This document shows, one piece after another, positions 8,252 through 17,445 of a stretch of 33,415 nt of DNA (position 1 is its first letter; every line of letters begins with the position of its first letter). The position numbers and the translations under genes were made by a program. A model generated the notes under the pieces. The model ran no database searches, was not told the origin of the DNA, and worked only from the letters and a program-made list of their open reading frames with translations. The stretch spans positions 1 through 33,415 of the forward strand of contig CAIOHY010000125.1 in assembly GCA_903858205.1 (NCBI GenBank), written 5' to 3'. The DNA comes from an uncultured Cellvibrio sp. GTDB taxonomy: Bacteria > Pseudomonadota > Gammaproteobacteria > Pseudomonadales > Cellvibrionaceae.

Positions 8252-9097
8252 ATGAGATCCCGCTTGTTTTTGTTGCGCGCTTTTTCATGGAAGCGACCAA
8301 ACATTTTATTTTTAATAAATGTGCACAGGCTATTTTTCGCAAGCTCGTTTCTGTTTATCGCGTCGCCAATAGTTGCGGAACAAATACCTGCTCCAATCAG
8401 CACAGCTGCTAGCGAGGTTTTAAATTACACAATGCCAAAGTTTCCGCCAGAGCTAATCGGGGCGAAGATGGGCGATGGTGAAGCAGTAGTCGTGATTACT
8501 ATTGATGATCATGGCAAGGTGGACGATAGCCTGGCGTTAGAGGCGACTAATGACGCTTTTGCTAATGCAGCTACTAGCGCCGTTAGTGAATGGTTGTTCA
8601 AACCGATCAGCGCGATGGCTGCCAATTCGGCAATGTCCAATTCGGCAATGTCCAATTCGGCAATGTCCGATGCGGCAACATCGTCGCCGCGCCGTGAGGT
8701 GTTGCAATTTAATTTCAAACGCTCTGGCGTAGTGACCACCATGACCCATTCCGACGCAGCGAAGGATGCATTTGTGGGAACCCGCGGCCCTGAAGTGCGC
8801 ACAGTGGCCTGGAATGCGTTGGACAGCGCCCCGCGACCCATCAAAGTTGATATGCCTCAACTTCCTCCTTCCACTTCAGCAAAACGCGACAAAACACCTC
8901 TGGTCATTAATTTTGTAATTGATCGGCAAGGTCACGTGCGTGTTCCGGTAATACGGGGTGCGGCTGATCCCGCCTTGGCTAAGGCTGTGCTGTCCGCAGT
9001 AAAAACCTGGCGGTACACACCGCCTATGCAACAAAAACAGGCGGTTGCAGTCGAGGTGACTAACGCCTTGGTGTTGCCCGATCCGATTGCTCAATAG
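8252..9097 (+). CDS. Exported protein with two TonB C-terminal-like domains
   Basis: The protein is 281 aa from the ATG at 8252; an adjacent GTG at 8249 is equally possible, with GAGAGG just upstream. A long basic N-terminus leads into a hydrophobic segment (FFASSFLFIASPIVAEQ) that looks like a signal peptide or anchor. Domain 1 (about 55-150) reads like TonB_C: AVVVITIDDHGKVDDSLALE followed by AATSAVSEWLFKPI. Domain 2 (about 190-280) is clearer: LVINFVIDRQGHVRVPVIRG and AVLSAVKTWRYTPP. A Ser/Ala/Met/Asn-rich linker made of a 15-bp tandem repeat interrupts domain 1. The Pro-rich spacer of true TonB is missing and no ExbB/ExbD is adjacent, so it is probably not a classical energy transducer. 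Its function is unknown; position suggests a link to the amidases. Confidence 0.75.
   Translation: MRSRLFLLRAFSWKRPNILFLINVHRLFFASSFLFIASPIVAEQIPAPISTAASEVLNYTMPKFPPELIGAKMGDGEAVVVITIDDHGKVDDSLALEATNDAFANAATSAVSEWLFKPISAMAANSAMSNSAMSNSAMSDAATSSPRREVLQFNFKRSGVVTTMTHSDAAKDAFVGTRGPEVRTVAWNALDSAPRPIKVDMPQLPPSTSAKRDKTPLVINFVIDRQGHVRVPVIRGAADPALAKAVLSAVKTWRYTPPMQQKQAVAVEVTNALVLPDPIAQ
8624..8668 (+). repeat. Tandem repeat, 3 x 15 bp, inside the TonB_C-like gene
   Basis: The unit AATTCGGCAATGTCC occurs three times without mismatch, followed by a degenerate fourth copy (GATGCGGCAACATCG). It keeps the reading frame and encodes repeated NSAMS. Copy-number change by slippage would add or remove five residues. 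Confidence 0.95.
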
Positions 9098-9286
9098 GCC
9101 TACAGACGAACGCGCAAGAATTTCAATTCGCGGTGTAAATGCTGGTGGGGTGCACCTTGCAGAAGTCGTCTTAAGTAACGCAAAGGAGTGAATGCCGGGG
9201 ATGCAGAATCGTTTTTTGATTCGCTTTTTTAAACGAGCTTGACCTTGTTCCCTCTTAATCAAACCGCAAACAAAAAAGAAGCAGCT

Positions 9287-10951
9287 ATGATCCAGGTTAC
9301 GACGAATCTGAAGCACGCAATAGCTAAACGTCTGATGAGTTTACGGCATGCATTTTTTTGGTTTCGGCTCAGTGCGCTGCTAGTGCTCTTAGTGTTTCCC
9401 TTTAGTAGCCGCGCACTGACCGTGGAAGAGGCAACAGTTGCCGATGTGCAGGCCGCATTTTTATCCGGACAGATGAGCGCGCGACAATTAGTCACGAGTT
9501 ATCTGGAGCGAATTGCTGCTTACGATCAGCAGGGCCCTTACATTAATTCGATTATTAATCTGAATCCTGATGCATTGGCAGAAGCGGATGCGCTGGATAA
9601 AAAATTAAAGCGCGATGGAAAACTCAGTGGGCCACTGCACGGTGTTCCGGTATTAATTAAAGATTGTATCGATGCTACCGGCATGCCCATGACTGCGGGC
9701 TTTCAAGGCTGGAAAAATTATTATCCACCGACGGATGCGCCCTTAGTGGCAAAAATTAAAGCGGCGGGCGGGATTGTGATTGGCAAAGCATCACTCTCTG
9801 AATTTACGCGCGGCGGCGGTGACAATATTAATTCGGTGTTAGCCGGCTACACGCGCAATCCTTACAACACCGCCTATGCCACCGGCGGTTCATCGGGCGG
9901 CACGGGTGCGGCTATCGCTGCCAACTTCGCGTTGCTCGGTGTGGGTACAGATACGGGCGGTTCAGTGCGTATGCCGGCAGCACACAATGCGTTAGTAGGG
10001 TTGCGGCCGACCGTCGGTTTAATTTCGCGCACGGGCATTCAACCGAATAACAGTGTGCGCGATACCGCCGGGCCAATGACACGAACAGTGACCGATATGG
10101 CACTGCTGTTGGATGCCATGGTGGGTATTGATCCTGCTGATCCGGCAACGCAACGCGCCAAAGGGAATATTCCCAAAACCTATCGCACCAGTTTACGTAA
10201 AGATGCGCTCGCAGGCGCTCGTTTGGGTGTGCTGCGCCAAGTGTTTACCGCGCAAACAACTGACCCTCGCATCATTAAGAATTTTGAACAAACATTAAAA
10301 GAATTGCGTGCAGCCGGTGCCGTAATTGTCGATGACTTTGCAGTTCCGGAAATACAAAATTTGCCCCGCGCACCGCAAACACCAGCGCGTCGTAAAGCGG
10401 ACATGATTCAATTTATCGCTGCGCATCCGGGGATTCCTTACCCATCGCCTCAAGCAATTGCCGATTCAAAATTGGCTCATCCTCTCCATCAACCCGGTAT
10501 TGAAGCGGATGCGGCGGCGGGTTCACCACAAACAGATCCCGAAACGATAAAAGGTCTTGAAATTGAAGCGGCTTATCGCGCTGCTTTTACCAAGGCGATG
10601 GATGAAGGAAAAATTGATGCAGTCATATTTCCTACGTGGGCGCAATTGCCGGTGGTTAACGGTGATCGCAACACCCAGGTGATGGTCGATACCCCTAATC
10701 CGAAAGGTGGTGTGACTGGGTTGAGCAGTAGTCTCACGTTTGTCGGCAGCACCTTGCAGTGGCCAGCCTTGTCGGTTCCGAATGGATATTTAGGGCAAGG
10801 TTTGCCCGTCGGTTTGCAAATACTGGGGCGTGCGTGGGACGAAAGCAAAATTATTGGTTACGCCTACGCCTATGAACAGGTGACGCATTATCGGCGTCCG
10901 CCGGCGAGTACACCGCCATTAACGATTGAAACCATTCCACGGGGGCTTTGA
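9287..10951 (+). CDS. Exported amidase-signature hydrolase (amidase 3)
   Basis: The protein is 554 aa from the ATG at 9287. The track's TTG at 9239 lacks support, and an ATG at 9335 would give a shorter signal peptide. The hydrophobic core SALLVLLVFPFSSRA ends just before the shared LTVEEATVADVQAAF block. The AS triad is canonical: Lys125 in VLIKDCIDA, cis-Ser202 in GGSSGGTGAA and nucleophile Ser226 in GTDTGGSVRMPA. The region between the triad and the C-terminus is rich in Ala and Pro (PRAPQTPARRKADMIQF). The product hydrolyses amide bonds; the substrate is unknown. The stop codon lies 8 bp before the RND adaptor start, so amidase 3, adaptor and pump are probably one transcript. Confidence 0.93.
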   Translation: MIQVTTNLKHAIAKRLMSLRHAFFWFRLSALLVLLVFPFSSRALTVEEATVADVQAAFLSGQMSARQLVTSYLERIAAYDQQGPYINSIINLNPDALAEADALDKKLKRDGKLSGPLHGVPVLIKDCIDATGMPMTAGFQGWKNYYPPTDAPLVAKIKAAGGIVIGKASLSEFTRGGGDNINSVLAGYTRNPYNTAYATGGSSGGTGAAIAANFALLGVGTDTGGSVRMPAAHNALVGLRPTVGLISRTGIQPNNSVRDTAGPMTRTVTDMALLLDAMVGIDPADPATQRAKGNIPKTYRTSLRKDALAGARLGVLRQVFTAQTTDPRIIKNFEQTLKELRAAGAVIVDDFAVPEIQNLPRAPQTPARRKADMIQFIAAHPGIPYPSPQAIADSKLAHPLHQPGIEADAAAGSPQTDPETIKGLEIEAAYRAAFTKAMDEGKIDAVIFPTWAQLPVVNGDRNTQVMVDTPNPKGGVTGLSSSLTFVGSTLQWPALSVPNGYLGQGLPVGLQILGRAWDESKIIGYAYAYEQVTHYRRPPASTPPLTIETIPRGL

Positions 10952-10959
10952 CGAATTTC

Positions 10960-12195
10960 ATGACCAAAAAAGTGGTATGGGCTGCAGTCATTATCGCCAT
11001 CCTTGTCGGATTAGCTTATCCAAAGTACGCAGATATTTGGTTTCCAAAGTCTTCACCAGCGGTGACTTCTAGTAGTGGAAGTAAAGACAAATCGCCGGAT
11101 AAATCGGCGGGACCAACTGCGGCGCCAAAAGGGCAGGGTAGCGCAAAAGCTCCCGCTCCATTGCGTGTATCGACATACAAGGTTGCCCCGCGTGATTTTG
11201 CTGAAACCATTTCCGCAACGGGTACGGTGCTTGCGGATGAAGGTGTAGAGCTGCAAGCAGAAACGAACGGAAAAATTACGCGCATCAACTTTGTCGAAGG
11301 TGCGCCAGTTAAAAAAGGCGACTTGCTCGTCAAATTAAATGATTCTGATTTGCGCGCGAACCTTGACCGTTACAGTTACAGCAAAAAATTGGCAGAAGTA
11401 CGCTTTCGTCGCTACGAAAAATTATTCGCCCAAAAGGTGATTAGTCAGGACGACTACGACAACGCACTCAGTGAGATGAATGTGCAGCAGTCCTTTATTG
11501 ATTTATACAAAGCGCAGATTGAAAAAACCGAAATACGCGCGCCGTTTGACGGTGTTGTCGGTCTGCGTTACGTGAGCCTTGGAACTCTGGTGACTGCCAG
11601 TACGCGCATCGCGACCTTGCAGCGCCTGGACAATTTGAAAATCGATTTTGCTGTGCCAGAAAAATATTCCGGACGCATTAAAGCCGGTAGGGATGTCCGC
11701 TTTACGGTGGCTGGTGGATTGCGGCAATACGACGCGCGCATCTACGCGATAGACCCGAAAATTGATAGCAATACGCGCACCTTGTTAGCACGCGCTATTT
11801 CATACAACAACGACGGCACTTTGTTGCCCGGCGCTTTCACCAGTGTCTCCATTGAATTGGAACAGTTAACCGGCGCGCTGCTGATTCCCGCTGAAGCGGT
11901 GATTGCTGGTCTGGACGAAAAAAATGTTTTTGTAATTGAGCAAGGCGTTGCAGTGCGGCGGTCTGTTGAAACTGGATCACGCACCGCAACAGAAGTTCAC
12001 ATAGTTTCTGGTTTGCAGGCCGGTGATCAGGTAATTACATCGGGTTTACAGCAAATGCGGGCTAACCAGCCGGTTGAATCGCTGCAGCCCCTTGAACCTT
12101 CGCCGAATCCAAATAAAGATCGTGGTGCGGAGCAGAGTATGGCAAGCCCGAATAAATTTTTAACCAATTTTATTAGCGCCCAGGTTGCTCTATGA
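10960..12195 (+). CDS. RND efflux periplasmic adaptor (HlyD/AcrA-type MFP)
   Basis: The protein is 411 aa from the ATG at 10960; the track's TTG at 10948 overlaps the amidase stop and has no Shine-Dalgarno. A single N-terminal helix (VVWAAVIIAILVGLAY) anchors it, followed by a Ser/Lys/Pro-rich linker. The lipoyl/barrel-sandwich halves are visible as GTVLADEGVELQAETNGKIT with FVEGAPVKKGDLLVKL, and as IRAPFDGVVGLRYVSLGTLV. A short alpha-hairpin lies between them. The beta-barrel and membrane-proximal domains follow (LKIDFAVPEKYSG; GLQAGDQVITSGLQQM). It links the inner-membrane pump to an outer-membrane channel. It overlaps the pump gene by ATGA, indicating translational coupling. The short hairpin resembles MexH/MdtA-like adaptors. 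Confidence 0.93.
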   Translation: MTKKVVWAAVIIAILVGLAYPKYADIWFPKSSPAVTSSSGSKDKSPDKSAGPTAAPKGQGSAKAPAPLRVSTYKVAPRDFAETISATGTVLADEGVELQAETNGKITRINFVEGAPVKKGDLLVKLNDSDLRANLDRYSYSKKLAEVRFRRYEKLFAQKVISQDDYDNALSEMNVQQSFIDLYKAQIEKTEIRAPFDGVVGLRYVSLGTLVTASTRIATLQRLDNLKIDFAVPEKYSGRIKAGRDVRFTVAGGLRQYDARIYAIDPKIDSNTRTLLARAISYNNDGTLLPGAFTSVSIELEQLTGALLIPAEAVIAGLDEKNVFVIEQGVAVRRSVETGSRTATEVHIVSGLQAGDQVITSGLQQMRANQPVESLQPLEPSPNPNKDRGAEQSMASPNKFLTNFISAQVAL

Positions 12196-15100
12196 CTCTT
12201 GCTGAATTAAGTATTCGCCGGCCTGTCCTCACCATAGTGGCGTCACTGCTTATTTTATTAATGGGTGGGATCAGCGTATTTAAATTACCCGTGCGCGAAT
12301 ATCCCGCTGTTGATCCGCCTATTGTTTCAATTACCACCAGTTACCCGGGTGCAGCGGCGGAAGTTGTGCAAACCCAAATTACCGAGCGCATCGAAGAGGC
12401 GGTAAATACAGTCGCGGGTATAGACACGCTCAGTTCTGTGAGCCGTGAAGGCGCGAGTATTATCACTGCCGAATTTAAATTGGGTACAGATCTGGATGTT
12501 GCCGCCAGTGATGTGCGCGATCAATTAGCCCGTGCCGCACGCTTTTTACCTGCCGATATCAACCCACCGATTTTAAGTAAAACGGACGCGGATTCGCAGC
12601 CGATTTTTGGTATCTCCCTCAGCAGTCAATATCTTACGCAATTGGAATTGGGTGCTATCGCTGAAAACCTGCGTGAACGCTTACAGACTGTGCCGGGTAT
12701 AGCGGCTGTTGAGCAGCCTGCGGAAAAACGTTACGCGATGCGCTTGTGGATGGACCCGGAAAAATTAGCAGCCTATGGCGTATCGCCACTGGATGTTAAG
12801 CAAGTACTCGCCCGTGAAAATGTTGAATTGCCTGCGGGGCGCATTGAGGGATCTGCAATTGAGCTGCCGGTAAAGACGCTCTCTCGGCTGATCACGGTCG
12901 AGGATTTTAATAACCTGATTGTTAAACGAAATAACGACCGAATTGTACGTTTTAGCGATATAGGTCATGCGGAATTGGGCGCTCAAAATGAACGCAGCGC
13001 ATTGAAAATGGATGACAAACCGATTGCTGGCTTGTATTTCAAGCAGCAACCCGGCGCCAACCAAATTGAAATTGTGAATGAGCTGCGCAAGCGTTTAGTG
13101 CAAGTGGAAAAAGAATTGCCCGCGAACGTGAAGTTGGATATTGCTTATGACAACACGACCTTTGTTCGCCAATCCTTGTTTGAGGTCAGCGAAACCATTC
13201 TCGTGGCATTTGTGTTGGTCGTTATCGTTGTGTTTTTCTTTTTACGTGAATGGCGCACTACCTTAATTCCAGTATTAGCGATTCCGGTGTCTATTGTTGG
13301 TTCGTTTTGCATCATGTCGGCGGCGGGCTTTTCCATCAACACCCTCACCTTGTTGGGAATGGTGTTGGCGGTCGGGCTAGTGGTGGATGATGCAATTGTC
13401 GTACTGGAAAATATTTACGCGAAAGTTGAAGCCGGCATGGACCCTATTGACGCTGGCTTGCAGGGAACCAAAGAAATTTTCTTTGCGATTATTGCCACTA
13501 CCATCACCTTGAGTGTGGTGTTTTTACCGCTGTTATTTATGGGCGGCGTTTCCGGGCGATTATTTCGCGAGTTTGGTGTGACTATTGCGGGCTCTGTAAT
13601 TATTTCAGCGATGGTTGCTTTGACGCTCACACCCATGTTGTGTAGCCGTTTATTAAAACCGCAACAAGGGCATGGGTGGTTGTTTCGCGTGACTGAGCCA
13701 ATGTTCAGTGGTTTGGAACAGCAATATGAAAAGGGTTTGAAGCGATTTCTGCAGTATCGTTTTGTGGCCCTGGTGATTTTAGCGGTGGCCATGACGATTG
13801 TCGCGCTCATCGCCGCTGCTTTGCCGCGTGAATTATCGCCACTGGAAGACCGCGGTCGTATTTGGGTGCGTGCAACGGCATCGGAAGGTGCAAGTTACGA
13901 CTATATGCAAAACTTTATGGATGACGTTGCGCGTGCAACGCGCGAGCACGTGCCCGAAGCGGATGTAATGATGACGCAGGTTCCTGGCTCCGGTGGTTCA
14001 CAAGGTGTGCAGGGCGCTGCCAACAGTGGTTTTGTGCGCGTGTTTTTGAATGATGCAAAAGACCGTGAACGTTCGCAGCAGGAAATCGCAGAAAGTCTGC
14101 GATTTTTGCAGAAAGAATATACGGGTGCGAGCATCAATATTGGCCAGGAGCCCTCAATCGGAAGTCGGCGCGGGCAATCGGGTGTGCAGTTTGTGGTGCA
14201 GGCACCGGGTATTGAAGATTTACGCGAGGTCTTGCCTGCATTTTTGGACGAGGCACGAAAAAATCCCGTGTTTAATTTTGTTGATAGCGATTTGAAATTC
14301 AGTAAGCCGGAATTGCAGGTGAGCATCAATCGTGAAAAAGCCCAAGCCTTGGGCGTTAGCACCTTGGACATTGCGCAAACCTTGCAGGCAGCCTTAGGTG
14401 GGCAACGTATTGGCTATTACATTTTCAACGGCAAGCAATATGAAATTGTGGGGCAGTTGACGCGTGACTTTCGCTCCAGACCCGCTGACCTCGACAACAT
14501 TACCGTGCGCACCAGCAGCGGCCAGTTAGTTAAACTCAGCAATTTGGTGACGCTCTCGGAAATCAGTTCGCCGCCTGAACTGTTTCGTTACAACCGTAAC
14601 AGTGCCGCTGTGGTTTTAGGTGTGTTGGCACAGGGGCGTACTATTGATGAAGGTATCGCCGCCTTTCAACAAATCGCTGAGGCTAAGTTGGATGATCGCT
14701 TTAGTACTGATTTAACCGGCACCGCGCGCGAATTTGTCGAGAGTTCATCGTCGCTGATGTGGGTTTTTATTTTAGCCCTGGTGTTAATTTATTTGGTGTT
14801 AGCCGCGCAGTTTGAAAGTTTTCTCAGCCCCGTGGTTATTTTGCTCACAGTGCCGCTCGCTCTGTGCGGTGCGTTAATTACGCTTTGGTATTTCAACCAA
14901 ACGCTCAATATTTTTTCCCAAATCGGTTTGATCATGCTGATTGGTCTGATCACCAAGAACGGGATTCTAATTGTTGAATTCGCCAATCAGCGATTTGAAG
15001 CTGGCGCGATTTCACGTCTGGTCGCCGTGGAAGAAGCCGCGCGCGCACGCCTACGTCCTATTTTGATGACTACTCTCGCCACGGTGTTGGGTATTTTACC

Positions 15101-15323
15101 GATTGCATTAGCGTCGGGTGCTGGCTCTGAAAGCCGTTTCTCTATGGGGGTTGGTGTTATCGGTGGTTTGTTATTCGGTGCCGCGCTTACGCTGTTTGTT
15201 ATCCCGTCTATGTACGTCATGTTGCATCGCAGGCTGCGCTCAGTTTCTTCGGTGAAGACTGTTGATGAACCTGGAGCGGTTCCAGAAGAAAATCACGCGA
15301 TTAGTGGAAATAAATTATTGTGA
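12192..15323 (+). CDS. RND multidrug efflux pump, inner-membrane subunit (HAE1/MexB-like)
   Basis: This 1043-aa protein is the full length of AcrB/MexB-type RND pumps. It starts with the usual RRPVLTIVASLLILLMGGISVFKLPVREYPAVDPP and has twelve expected helices in two repeats with large periplasmic loops. TM4 carries the Asp-Asp proton relay pair in VGLVVDDAIVVLENI. Later conserved elements include FLREWRTTLIPVLAIPVSIVG and LIGLITKNGILIVEFANQ, the TM10-11 region with the conserved Lys. It is a proton-driven exporter of drugs or toxic metabolites. Start and operon are fixed by the ATGA overlap with the adaptor. No outer-membrane factor gene is in the window, so it would need a TolC-like channel from elsewhere. 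It is sandwiched between amidases 3 and 4. Confidence 0.95.
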   Translation: MTLAELSIRRPVLTIVASLLILLMGGISVFKLPVREYPAVDPPIVSITTSYPGAAAEVVQTQITERIEEAVNTVAGIDTLSSVSREGASIITAEFKLGTDLDVAASDVRDQLARAARFLPADINPPILSKTDADSQPIFGISLSSQYLTQLELGAIAENLRERLQTVPGIAAVEQPAEKRYAMRLWMDPEKLAAYGVSPLDVKQVLARENVELPAGRIEGSAIELPVKTLSRLITVEDFNNLIVKRNNDRIVRFSDIGHAELGAQNERSALKMDDKPIAGLYFKQQPGANQIEIVNELRKRLVQVEKELPANVKLDIAYDNTTFVRQSLFEVSETILVAFVLVVIVVFFFLREWRTTLIPVLAIPVSIVGSFCIMSAAGFSINTLTLLGMVLAVGLVVDDAIVVLENIYAKVEAGMDPIDAGLQGTKEIFFAIIATTITLSVVFLPLLFMGGVSGRLFREFGVTIAGSVIISAMVALTLTPMLCSRLLKPQQGHGWLFRVTEPMFSGLEQQYEKGLKRFLQYRFVALVILAVAMTIVALIAAALPRELSPLEDRGRIWVRATASEGASYDYMQNFMDDVARATREHVPEADVMMTQVPGSGGSQGVQGAANSGFVRVFLNDAKDRERSQQEIAESLRFLQKEYTGASINIGQEPSIGSRRGQSGVQFVVQAPGIEDLREVLPAFLDEARKNPVFNFVDSDLKFSKPELQVSINREKAQALGVSTLDIAQTLQAALGGQRIGYYIFNGKQYEIVGQLTRDFRSRPADLDNITVRTSSGQLVKLSNLVTLSEISSPPELFRYNRNSAAVVLGVLAQGRTIDEGIAAFQQIAEAKLDDRFSTDLTGTAREFVESSSSLMWVFILALVLIYLVLAAQFESFLSPVVILLTVPLALCGALITLWYFNQTLNIFSQIGLIMLIGLITKNGILIVEFANQRFEAGAISRLVAVEEAARARLRPILMTTLATVLGILPIALASGAGSESRFSMGVGVIGGLLFGAALTLFVIPSMYVMLHRRLRSVSSVKTVDEPGAVPEENHAISGNKLL

Positions 15324-15411
15324 ATTTGTGTCAGCGGTGCGCGCCTTTTGTCGCGCTTTAACAAGTTGCGTTAACCAATATCATTCGCCAGCAGTTTGTT
15401 GAGATAAATGT

Positions 15412-17439
15412 ATGAAACTCTATAGCGGTAAGTCTTCACTAAAAAAAATGGCCAGTGTGTTTTTGTTGTTGGCATTCAATCTGCAATTATCGCACGCAGC
15501 GGCCGCAGCGGAATTTCATTTGGAAGAAGCCACCATCAGCGATATTCGCGCGGCTATTCTCAATAAAAAATTGACCGCTACACAATTAGTAGAGTTGTAT
15601 TTAAAGCGAATAAAAGCCTACAACGGTACTTGCGTTAATGAACCTCAGGGAATCCTCGGCCCTATTACAACAATTCCAAATGCCGGGCAAATTAATGCAT
15701 TGGTCACTTTGAATCTGCGCCCGGCGGTACGTAAGGCCTGGGGTTTTGACGACCGCAAAGCGCGCAGTCTTACTGACGCCATGGATGATTCTGCCGCAAT
15801 GCCCGATGCGCTTGAAGTTGCCGCAGCATTGGATAAACATTTTGCCAAGACCGGAAAATTGGTGGGCCCATTACACGGTGTAGTGATGGCGATTAAAGAC
15901 CAATACGATACCCTCGATATGCGCACTACCTCAGGTGCCGATGTGCCCTATGCCAATGATCGTCCACCGGAGGATTCTACTTTCGTCGAACGGTTGCGGG
16001 CGGCGGGCGCCATTATTATCGCCAAGTCCAATTTGGGTGAATACGCATCGGGTGTGCCGCGCAGTTCTTACGGCGGCACTTTTTGTAATCCCTATGACAC
16101 CGAGCGCTCGCCCTTGGGTTCCAGTTCGGGGTCGGGTTCGGCGGTGGGTGCCAATTTAGTTACTTGTTCAATTGCGGAAGAGTCGGGCTCGTCGATTCGC
16201 GGACCCGCGAGTGCGGCCAGTACCGTGGGCATTTCCGCAACTCAGGAGCTGGTGAGCCGAAAGGGTATGGTGCAATACGGAATTAATACGCGCGTGGGTC
16301 CAATTTGCCGCACGGTAAAAGATGCTGCAAAAGTCCTGGATGTGATTGCCGGTTACGACCCTAAAGATGAGTTGACTGCATTCGGCGGTGGCCGGATGCC
16401 TTCTGCATCCTATGAAAGTATGACGGATTCAAAACGCCTCGATGGTGTGCGTATTGGTGTTGTGCGCGAATACATGCATAAAAAATTATTTACCAAGGCA
16501 GATGAGCAAACGATCGACATAGTGTCGGCAGCGGTAAATGATTTAAAAAAATTAGGCGCGACCATTGTTGATCCCGGCGAGGGCGATTTGTTCACCAGTT
16601 GCATTCGCAAATATGCGCCGCAAAACCTCAATGTTTTATTGACCACGCGTTATCCCGAATTATTTCCGGTGGACGCCAATGGCAATCCAACGGTTGATCA
16701 CACCAGTAAATTGCTCGACATGAAAATGAATCCGGATTTGGTTCCCGCCAATCTGACGCTACGTGAATTCGGTACTGCGGCACCTGATGGACAAAACAAA
16801 TACATGTTGAATTTGTATTTACGCGAACGCGGTGATGCAAAAATTAAAAGCAACGCCGATTTGATTGCCTATTCAAAATTCCATCAAGACCCGACCTTTC
16901 CCGATCGCAAAAAAGCGCGTGAAAATGCCGAGAAAATGTTGGAACTGAATATGGCCGAGCGCATGTTGTTGCGCTTCTCGGTGCAGCAGGTCATGACGCA
17001 ATGCATGACGGAGCAAAAGCTGGATGCGATTGTGTACCCCACCAGCAATATCGCACCGACCAAATTGGGTTCACCAGCTGGCCCGCCAGTGAATGGCCGC
17101 AGCGGCACCGGCGTCTGGACATTTATCGGTGCGCAAGGCTTACCGGTGGTTACCGTCCCGGCCGGTTTTACGACTGAGACCTACGATTTGATTCGCGACC
17201 CCAGCGCACCACAAACTCCTGAATCGGCCTGGGGGACACGCGGCGGTGAAAACCGTTTGGCAGGGGATGATCGCACTCGCTTAACCGGCCCCTTCCCCGC
17301 CAAATTACCGGTGGCTATGGATATCGCCGGGTTGCCATTTTCAGAACCGGTGCTGCTGAAAATTGCTGCTGCTTATGAGGCGGCGACCAAGCGGCGCGAG
17401 CCACCTGCGGCATTCGGCCCTCTGGCGGGCGAGCCCTAA
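15412..17439 (+). CDS. Exported large amidase-signature hydrolase (amidase 4)
   Basis: This 675-aa protein is longer than amidases 1-3 because of an insert of about 60 residues before the catalytic Lys (NGTCVNEPQGILGPITTIPNAG onwards) and a longer C-terminal half. Its signal peptide is MASVFLLLAFNLQLSHAAAA. The AS triad is present: Lys162 in MAIKDQYDT, cis-Ser237 in LGSSSGSGSA and nucleophile Ser261. The GGS loop reads EESGSSIRGPA instead of DTGGSIRGPA. Cys residues at matched places (NGTC, TFCNP, VTCS, PICR, TSCIR, TQCM) are shared with amidase 5 and may form disulfides in the periplasm. It is the closest paralogue of amidase 5 in the window. The next gene starts only 6 bp after its stop. 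Confidence 0.93.
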   Translation: MKLYSGKSSLKKMASVFLLLAFNLQLSHAAAAAEFHLEEATISDIRAAILNKKLTATQLVELYLKRIKAYNGTCVNEPQGILGPITTIPNAGQINALVTLNLRPAVRKAWGFDDRKARSLTDAMDDSAAMPDALEVAAALDKHFAKTGKLVGPLHGVVMAIKDQYDTLDMRTTSGADVPYANDRPPEDSTFVERLRAAGAIIIAKSNLGEYASGVPRSSYGGTFCNPYDTERSPLGSSSGSGSAVGANLVTCSIAEESGSSIRGPASAASTVGISATQELVSRKGMVQYGINTRVGPICRTVKDAAKVLDVIAGYDPKDELTAFGGGRMPSASYESMTDSKRLDGVRIGVVREYMHKKLFTKADEQTIDIVSAAVNDLKKLGATIVDPGEGDLFTSCIRKYAPQNLNVLLTTRYPELFPVDANGNPTVDHTSKLLDMKMNPDLVPANLTLREFGTAAPDGQNKYMLNLYLRERGDAKIKSNADLIAYSKFHQDPTFPDRKKARENAEKMLELNMAERMLLRFSVQQVMTQCMTEQKLDAIVYPTSNIAPTKLGSPAGPPVNGRSGTGVWTFIGAQGLPVVTVPAGFTTETYDLIRDPSAPQTPESAWGTRGGENRLAGDDRTRLTGPFPAKLPVAMDIAGLPFSEPVLLKIAAAYEAATKRREPPAAFGPLAGEP

Positions 17440-17445
17440 TCCGGT

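Noticed and set aside
8509-8860. Minus-strand ORFs over the TonB_C-like gene
   Set aside because: They mirror the 15-bp repeat (repeated ELDIA or RIGHC) and lack any start signal or domain; shadow frames.
9206-9230. Terminator before amidase 3 (GAATC / GATTC then T6)
   Set aside because: The stem has only five pairs, mostly A-T, and no gene ends just upstream of it; too weak to list as a feature.
15339-15359. Terminator after the RND pump (GCGCG / CGCGC then TTT)
   Set aside because: A 5-bp stem with only three Ts; not convincing.
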